A DNA stretch of 64,000 nucleotides from Dactylonectria macrodidyma (taxonomy: Eukaryota; Ascomycota; Sordariomycetes; Hypocreales; Nectriaceae). The notes beneath the pieces were generated by a model. That model was given only the letters and a program-made list of their open reading frames with translations. It was not told the origin of the DNA and made no database searches. Where the stretch lies: contig JAGMUV010000001.1 of NCBI GenBank assembly GCA_020744425.1, positions 6,200,001-6,264,000 of the forward strand, given 5' to 3'. Both the position numbers and the translations under genes were made by a program. Each line of letters opens with the position of its first letter. Within the stretch, counting starts at the first letter, position 1. This document shows, piece by piece, positions 57,094 through 64,000 of this stretch.

Positions 57094-58520
57094 TATGGCT
57101 CCAACACCCTCTGAAAAGGACCTGCTCGAGACGCGTCAGGCCCGCAAGCGAGAGCTGGACCGACGCGCTCAAAGGGCGGCGCGCGAGAGGAATCGCAACC
57201 GCATCGCCTTTCTCGAGGCCACCATCGACGCAATGAAGCAGCAGGAGTCCAGCCGAGGCGTCGCACATCTCACAGATCAGCTGATGGAGATCACGAGGCA
57301 GCGGGATCATCTAGCCGAGACTTTGTCGTCCATCAAGGACACCATTCATTATCGCCACCCGCCTCAGTCCGACGCGGCGGCAAAGGTCCAGCCAGCTACC
57401 GAAGCAGCGACGTCTCTACCACCTCCAGATGACCAGATTAATCTCGGTCAGGACTTGGTTGGCGTCGATATGAATTCACCACCGCTCGACAGCGCCGTCA
57501 GCGAGCTTTGGGGCATCCAGTCTCCCTCAGAGTACTCTAGAGCCCCGCAGAACGATCTGCCCGTCACTTCAACGTCTACGACATTACCGGAAGATCTCAA
57601 CTTCTATTCACTCTTCCAGCCCTCAATCCCGCTATCTGTATCCGATACAACCATCATTCCAGCCCCCGAAATCGCCTGTGACTGTCTGGTCACGTCCCCC
57701 ACCGTCGAGGACGTCACCTCACCCCCCTCTAACATTTGGAGAATGGCCAACGAGGTTTTGGGCAAGAAGGAGATGCTTTGTCGCAATACCCTGCAGCTGG
57801 AGGACGAATTGTTCGAGGACACGCCGATTCGGGCTATTCTTGAAGGGTGGGATGTCGTGGCGAGTGGTACTGGCTTGCCACCGCTTTGGAACAGGCTTCG
57901 CCAGATAGACGAGCTGCAGTTCCGCGACTGTGGCGACACGGAGAGACTGGCCATCATGAGTACGATGCATCGTATGCTTCGACATCGCGCCGACTCAACA
58001 GAGGAGCAGTGGGCTAGGCTACCTCCTTGGCTTCTCAGCAGGTATGGCCATCATCAACTTGCCCAGACTGAGAATCGTCACATCTAACGTCCAAATAGGC
58101 CCTCTCAATCCTTGCCGCATTCTTCGGCCATTGATTTCTTCGTCTGGTAGGTCACGTAGTCAATCGGTGTACTTTGGGATACGGCTCACACTCAACTGTA
58201 GGCCGGGCGTTCGTGAACGGTTCGTCTTCTCGCAACATCAATACTGCTCAAACTCCTTTTGGAAGCTCTTTGTCGAATGTTTTCGAATTTCGTGGCCGTT
58301 CGAATTCAGAGATTGCTATAAGAAGAACACTCGGACAGGGCGGTATTCGATATCTCCCGAGTTCATGGACTGCATCTGGAACATCAACTCCTGGACCATG
58401 ACGACGGATTTCTTTGGGACGTTTCCCGAAATGTACAGCGACATACCTTCATTCATGGAGGTACCCCGGTTCCATTTAAATACACAGGCTGAACGGACAT
58501 GGCACAGGTATGTGGAATGA
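57094..58520 (+). CDS. bZIP transcription factor with DUF3425 domain
   Basis: Exon 1 runs from ATG 57094 to about 58041. A 16-codon middle exon (SLPHSSAIDFFVW) follows, and the last exon starts at about 58201 and ends at 58520. The basic region RQARKRELDRRAQRAARERN and a short leucine-zipper-like helix (RIAFLEATIDAMKQQ) are at the N-terminus. The C-terminal half carries the fungal DUF3425 pattern (PPWLLSRPSQ, DFFVWPGVRERF, WPFEFRDCY, MDCIWNINSWTM). Such factors usually regulate stress, secondary metabolism or local clusters. Its place between rhamnosidase and transporter suggests a local regulator. An in-frame upstream extension to 56942 without a better start was not used. Confidence 0.82.
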
Positions 58521-59178
58521 TGCTGATGCTGCTTTGGGGCATGCAATGCAAAGAGCCGATACTAACCTCGGATAAGAAAGCCACAGGATGGACAGTCTCG
58601 AAATACCCACGGCAAACAGCTGAGGCTGCCAGAAGCCACCAAAAGACTATTGACCGATGCAAACCATAGCTTTGCCTTGACTTGAAGACAGAAACCGCTT
58701 CACTAAGAGCATTACTTCACCACACCAACCAATTCGCCACAGAGGACCAGCGCCGCATATGACTGACGACCCGAACTTGCCTCTCCAAAGAGCCAGGAGT
58801 TCGTTACCCGATCATCCTTGCCGCATTAACTCGATTCGGCCTCCCCTCTTCCCCGTGTCATCCTGACTCGAAGACCATGACTCGGGTGGGGATTCTTGGC
58901 AATTCAGGAATCGCGTCTCCATTGGCCTCATACCCCGCGTTTCCCCCAGACTATCTGCGGGCCCTCCATGTCCTCCGCCGCAATGGCCTGGATCTGAGCT
59001 CGTCGCCCAATGAACGCTGAGATTTTACTGAGGACCATCTTGGACGCCATGGAACGCCAGAGAGTCAGAATGGGGGGTTGGCATCAGTTATATAGATTCC
59101 AAGAACTCGCAATTGAACACCAGATGTTGATCATTACGCCTGGACAAGACACGCTTCTATTGTCCAACAACTCCAATC
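58521..59178. promoter_or_regulatory. promoter of ACS-family transporter
   Basis: CCCCGC at 58933-58938 fits the CreA consensus. No gene is supported. Confidence 0.45.
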
Positions 59179-61036
59179 ATGGCTCCATCCTTTAGTCCGA
59201 AGGCTTCGTGTGATGACGATGCCGGCGCGGTGCAATTCGACGAAAAAATCGATCAGTCCACTCATGTGGAAGACACCGAGGCCGGAAATGGGGTTCCAAC
59301 CTACAATTTGAGTGTTGCCGATCAGAAGAAGACCATGTAAGGCTTTCCATTCTAGCACATGGGTGCACAAGGATAGCGTTCGCTAACAGAAATAGCCGTC
59401 GAGTTGACTGGCGACTTTTGCCGATTCTAGGAATCATGTACTCGATTTCACTTATCGACCGCACCAACCTTGGCCTCGCTCTTGTCGCTGGTATGCAAGA
59501 GGATTTGGGCCTTGCCGTTGGCAACCGATATACAGTCATTGTCATGGTCTTCTTCGTGGCTTACGTGTACGTTGTTCATCCAACCCGTGCTATGATCAAT
59601 GAGTACTAACCAACTTTCTACAGCACCTTTGAAATCCCAAGCGTATGTACTTTGCATTGTAGGCATCATGTAGTATCCTCTAACTCACCGCATAGAATCT
59701 CGTTCTCCCTAGAGCCGGTCCCGCCAACTGGCTCTCCTTCCTTGGAGTTTCTTTTGGCGCAATCTTGATTGGCATGGGTTTCACTCATAGCTGGGGCACC
59801 ATGGCTCTCTGCCGAGCGCTTCTCGGTATCTTTGAAGCCGGTTTCCTACCAGGCAAGTTCCAGTTGGTGGATCAAGGAAATCACTATGACTAACTCGAGG
59901 TTCACAGGCTGCACATACCTCATCACCTGCTGGTACACTCGATATGAAGTTGGAAAACGTCTGTCTGGATTCTGGATCCTCTCTGTTGTGACTAGTGCCT
60001 TTGCGGCCATCTTTGCCTACGCACTGTCCTTGCTGGGCGGGCAGCAGGGTTTGAGCGGATGGAGATGTATGTACCACAGCACCTGCACAAATCTTAACTC
60101 TGACACTCATCTTTCTAGGGATCTTCATCATCGAGGGCGCCATCACAGTCGTCGTCTGCTTCATCGGTTGGTTCATCATCATCGACTTCCCCACGCAATC
60201 CGACAAGTTCCTCTCGCCAGCGCAGAAGGAGTTCATCATCGCCCGCATCAACCACGACCGCGGCGACGCCGAAGAAGACCAGGTCAACCTCGGCCGCATC
60301 TTCCACCACCTCAAGGACTGGCGGCTGTACTGCTGGGCGTTCAACTTGATGGCCTCGACCCTGCCCGGCTATGCCTACTCGTACTTTCTGCCCATCATCC
60401 TCCGCGACGGCATGGGTTTCTCGAGCACACAGGCGCAGCTGCTCAGTGCTCCACCTTATATCCTCGCGGCCATCATGACCTTTGTGTCTGGCTATCTCGG
60501 CGATCGATACAAGCTTCGAGGGCCGATTATCGCAGTCCATCAGGCTTTGACTGCTGCGGGCATGTTGATCACTGCGTACGGGAAATCGAACGGGGCACGA
60601 TATTTTGGTGCTTTTCTGGGTCAGTACTCGACTTTCGTCAAGTCACCCCTCAGGCTAACAAAACTCTAGGCGTTGGATTCCTTCAGTTCTGCGTTCCTGG
60701 CGTCTTGACCTTCCAAGCCAACAACATCACGTCTCACTCGAAGCGGGCTGTTGCCTCAGCTACGTGTTTGATCGGAGGTGGTGTCGGTGGAATTATTGCA
60801 GGCGTCGCTTACCGGGCCGTGGAAAGTCCTCATTATACGGTTAGTGATTTCTCAGTTGGTATGTGGACTCCAGTTAACACAACGAACAGACCGGAATTTG
60901 GACTACGTTTGCTATTTCAATGACCAGCATCTGTGTCATTGGGCTGCTTGATCTTCACCTTTGGAGGCAGAACAAGGCTGCCCGAGCTGGACAGATTGTC
61001 AATGAAGGGATGGAGGGTTGGATGTACACACTCTAA
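59179..61036 (+). CDS. MFS transporter, anion:cation symporter (Dal5/Tna1) family
   Basis: Exons with seven introns join from ATG 59179 to TAA 61034-61036. Hallmarks are WRLLPILGIMYSISLIDRTN (TM1), PRAGPANWLSF, CRALLGIFEAGFLPGCTYL, CWYTRYEVGKR, GWRWIFIIEGAIT, KDWRLYCWAFNLM and NNITSHSKRAVASA. The intron 59853-59907 uses a GC donor (GCAAGT...CAG). All others checked are GT...AG. About twelve membrane segments are present and no break was seen. The family moves organic anions, vitamins and some sugars; because it ends a cluster with GH78 and GH79 genes it may carry rhamnose, glucuronate or an oligomer. The substrate is inference. Confidence 0.83.
59853..59907 (+). other. GC-AG intron
   Basis: The donor reads G|GCAAGT and the acceptor TTCACAG, with GACTAAC as a branch point. 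Splicing restores the conserved FLPG-CTYL junction. GC donors are a small minority of fungal introns. Confidence 0.8.
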
Positions 61037-61111
61037 GAATTATATGTCTAGGCCGCTGTCACATGTATTCAACAAACCAATGAATCACAATGACCAAGGC
61101 TCTGTTTTCAT

Positions 61112-63221
61112 TCAAACAATAACAACATTCCTCCAATCCCAACTATCCCATATTCCTTCAAACGACTCCTTTCTGGGATTCAGTTTCTGCATCCGACTTG
61201 CTCTCTGACGATGTTCAGCCAGTTCCTTCTCATCTCTCGGGCCGGGTTTGACCTCAAACGTCCCGCAACGAACAAATTCTTGGTTTCTCGTATTGGTGGC
61301 AGGGGTGAGGAGCAGCCCAAAGACCACCACGTCTCGAAAATGGTAATTATAGTTCCATTGAGACAAGAAAAACGCAAGAACTTCAACCCGGGCTTGGAAC
61401 GATTGATTGCAGGTCGAGAAGAAAAAGTCATCGTCAAGGCAGATAGAAAGCTCGAACTGCTGTGATGTTGGGATCCAGGCTATAGTGTTGAACCCTTGAT
61501 TGGGCTTCGAATTTAGAATGATTGTCTTCGTCAAGCCCTTCATGTGGAGAGATGCTCGTCGCATTTGACCTATCAAATTGCCATGGATCGGGTCTAGCTT
61601 AACATCCAGTAACTGGGCATCGTTGTCACTCGTCGCATGATATCTAAGAGGCTGCAAGAGCACACTAGACATGAAACTTCCTGAATCATGAAACAAGCTT
61701 GCCCAGCTCCAAGATGGCGCTGTCGAGCTACGGATGGCATCCTGTTCACGCAAGTCCGTAACCTGCCAGAGAAGGCCGCGATGCAACTCGGATTTCCAGA
61801 TGCCAGCTAAGTACGAGTCTTTAGTCAGGTTGCCGAAATGCTCTGCTATTGCCGACATGGCTGGTAGCGCATCGTCAGTGTAGGTAAGACGACGCAAGCC
61901 AAACTCGTCGAGGCACTTGTACCAGTGTTCTGCAAGTGCGCCCCATGCATCTCGGACAGTGGCCGGAGGCGATGACGCGACGATCCGCGAGGGTTTATTG
62001 TAAGGGAACATGCTGCGGTTCCCGTAGTGGAAGTTGTCTAGCGATGTGATTGAAGCCAAGTTCTCTGGGATGTAGCCGCGATGGCACTCCCATAGAAAGA
62101 GGTCATCGTCGAAGAAGACGGTTCGCGTGGCCAAAATCCGCTCCTGGAAGCACCATGCCCTTGATTGCAGGGGTTGACCGAGATGACCAACGACGTTGTC
62201 TGAGTTTTGGTATAAGGGCCGAAGCGCAACGGTACCTTTCTTTCCAGTCTGCGTGCTAGTGAAAGGTAGATGGACATCTGGAGTGAAAGTCCTGGGCCGA
62301 AGAAAGGGAGTGTTGCTGTCGGGGGAAGAGGCGGCGGCAATATTTAGCGTCGCATGGGCATACACAGAAGCCATAAGCATGCTCTCTGCTGCCCAATCTA
62401 ATTTGGAATCTTGAATAATACACAAGGCGTCGATCCAGAGGTAGCGAAGACCGAGGCCGCGAGTCAAGTCGACAGCATCGCGAAAGACGGGCGCGAGACG
62501 ATTGTAGGCAAACTGTGTCGTTAACTCTGCGAGGTTCCCTTCCTTGAGGATCAGTTTCGTGGGATCAAATTTGCCCCAGCAGTGGCTGAGGGTCACATAC
62601 GGCGCCTTGATTTGTTGTCCCTTAGTCTCGAAAATGCGGAGCACGTCTGGGGAGGACAGAGTGAGGTCGAGGACTCGAGTTGGGAGATGTGCATCCTGAA
62701 CTAGAGACGCACACTGCGGGTGATCTTGTTGACACATGTTTAGCAGATCAGAAATTCTCCTCGTGCAAGCTGCGCTTCCTGAATGCGGTTCGACGCAGCG
62801 ATATCTAGTCCTTGTGTCTTCCGATCCAGGGTCACCTTCGCGATATGGTCAGAATTTGTCTTATGTGAGTCTGGAGAGCTACCATACCTGCGGACATCGA
62901 GATGCTGAAAGAAAAATCCGTTGTTTGCAATCCCTCCCCGTCTCGCGATATTTGAACAATGCACTCTCCCAAGCCCTCTGGGTATGGCCAGGCTTTGATT
63001 CGTATGGGCCCTTCACCCATTGCCTCTTTTGTCCAACTTCGGGCAATCTGATCCTCAATATGGTGGAGAAAGGCCTTGCATGATGGGCAACCGTTTCTCG
63101 CGGACTTTCGAAGGTCAAGAGAAGTCGGCTTCAGTGTGTAGTTGAGATCATCCGTGAGTAGAGCGGGGTCCTGGCCGAAGTTGAGACAATCCTTGCACAA
63201 CGTGGTCGGTTCCATGGTCAT
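61112..63221 (-). CDS. HET-domain protein (heterokaryon incompatibility family)
   Basis: Two exons (63221-62888 and 62835-61112; 52-bp intron GTATGG...AAG) encode 685 residues. The N-terminus has a Cys-rich segment (LCKDCLNFG, NGCPSCKAF). The HET domain (PF06985) follows with its three blocks: YVTLSHCWG, DLTRGLGLRYLWIDALCIIQ, and SRAWCFQERILATR. The region after it, with APSWSWAS, is the usual C-terminal part of these proteins. HET domains are cytosolic death effectors in non-self recognition; many copies exist per genome and most are uncharacterised. The gene lies 16 kb from the candidate protease/gasdermin locus, so joint function is only a possibility. Confidence 0.87.
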
Positions 63222-64000
63222 GGGGAAGAAGAATGGGAACTTTAGATTATTTGAAGCACAATTTTGATATTTCCATCGGCTGCGAAATGAAATTGAAGAA
63301 GTTATGCTATGCCATCAACTCTACTGTCTAAAATGCCTCAGGGCTGCCTCCGCATTATATGCATGTCAGACTGGTGGACAAACAGGCCACATGGTGTTAC
63401 GTCATTTGAGAACATCATGATTCGACCTCTCACGACGCGAATGTACAGTGGTTAAGCTTGGGTTTTATGGTGGTTTCAAACACATCTAATGGAGATCAAG
63501 GTTCCGGGACGTATCTGCATTTATAAAACCTAGGGTGTAGACCGAGAAACTTTTGGCGGTACGGACTGTTGGTTCTATTCGAATGGAAGAAGCCACATTG
63601 AATCCGGGTTTATTTGAGCATATAGTGAACAGGCCAGTATCTTGGCAGCCAGTTGCCGCATGCTGCAATGCATTGAAACAGTCTTGAAACGAATCAAAAG
63701 GGCTGCTCTTCTTCCACAAGAATGACGACTTCGGGCTATTTTCTGTCAAGGAACCTCAATTACAACGAATTCAGCTGTCCCACGAGTTTGAATCTGCGAC
63801 TGTCGTTCTGGGTCAGGCAAATAAAAAGTTGCTATTTGATGTACAATCCAGATCATGTAAGGGGCGTCAGATTAGGTTATTGAGCAGGCTACATCGTGAG
63901 AGAGCCAATGGCTCATGGGCTTCGCCTACCTGACGGCAACTTGCGATATCTCTTTATAAAGACCCATCATCTCGCTACCCAACTCTGGGCAAACGGTGCC
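63222..64000. other. gene-free stretch at right edge
   Basis: Promoter of the HET gene, then sequence without a supported gene. An 87-codon minus-strand frame at 63486-63749 has a plausible composition (FNALQHAATGCQDTG) but no recognised family; it may be an exon of a gene continuing past the edge. Confidence 0.35.

Overview
The window is nuclear DNA of a filamentous ascomycete (Pezizomycotina, probably a Fusarium-like Sordariomycete). Genes are split by 46-95 bp introns with GT...AG borders and CTAAC-type branch points. It also carries fungus-specific families (HET domain, DUF7580, DUF3425 bZIP factors, Dal5-type transporters) and G-to-A/C-to-T decay in CpA context typical of repeat-induced point mutation (RIP). 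Sparse gene blocks, broken genes, solo LTRs, a transposon and long gene-free stretches suggest an accessory or subtelomere-like region. I saw no tRNA, rRNA or CRISPR array.

Layout. 1-5.4 kb: a gene cut by the window edge, a RIP-type membrane-protein pseudogene, a solo LTR, and an intact xylitol/sorbitol dehydrogenase. 5.5-8.0 kb: a pseudokinase-like gene. 8-13.4 kb: nearly gene-free, with a second solo LTR of the same family in the opposite orientation. 13.5-22.6 kb: an intact Dal5-type transporter, a small Cys-rich gene, and a divergent pair of decayed sugar genes (GH3 beta-glucosidase and alpha-glucoside-type transporter). 23-30.6 kb: a secreted LRR-like protein and a large C2H2-type protein. 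31.8-33.7 kb: a diverged duplicate of 14.75-16.7 kb, whose transporter part shows RIP-like mutation.

33.8-45.2 kb is the most interesting part. It holds a 2064-residue fusion gene (N-terminal fungal domain, zinc-finger-like region, PNP_UDP-like nucleoside phosphorylase domain, degenerate Nudix, tuberin-like helical domain, three SH3 domains). Divergently transcribed from it is a DUF7580-like plus subtilisin protease with an intact catalytic triad. Downstream of the protease is a 284-residue protein that resembles fungal gasdermin-like pore formers. Protease beside gasdermin is the arrangement of the Podospora HET-Q2/HET-Q1 cell-death pair. With the giant sensor-like gene this reads as a candidate fungal regulated-cell-death locus.

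45.6-61.0 kb is a glycoside-use cluster: sugar transporter, GH79 glycosidase, GH78 alpha-L-rhamnosidase, bZIP factor and ACS-family transporter. An apparently intact piggyBac-like element has inserted into it. CCGGGG/GCGGGG sites (CreA type) are frequent in its promoters. A HET-domain gene follows at 61.1-63.2 kb.

Gene models were spliced by hand: intron borders were chosen to keep frame and family similarity. No database search was possible, so family names rest on recognised motifs.
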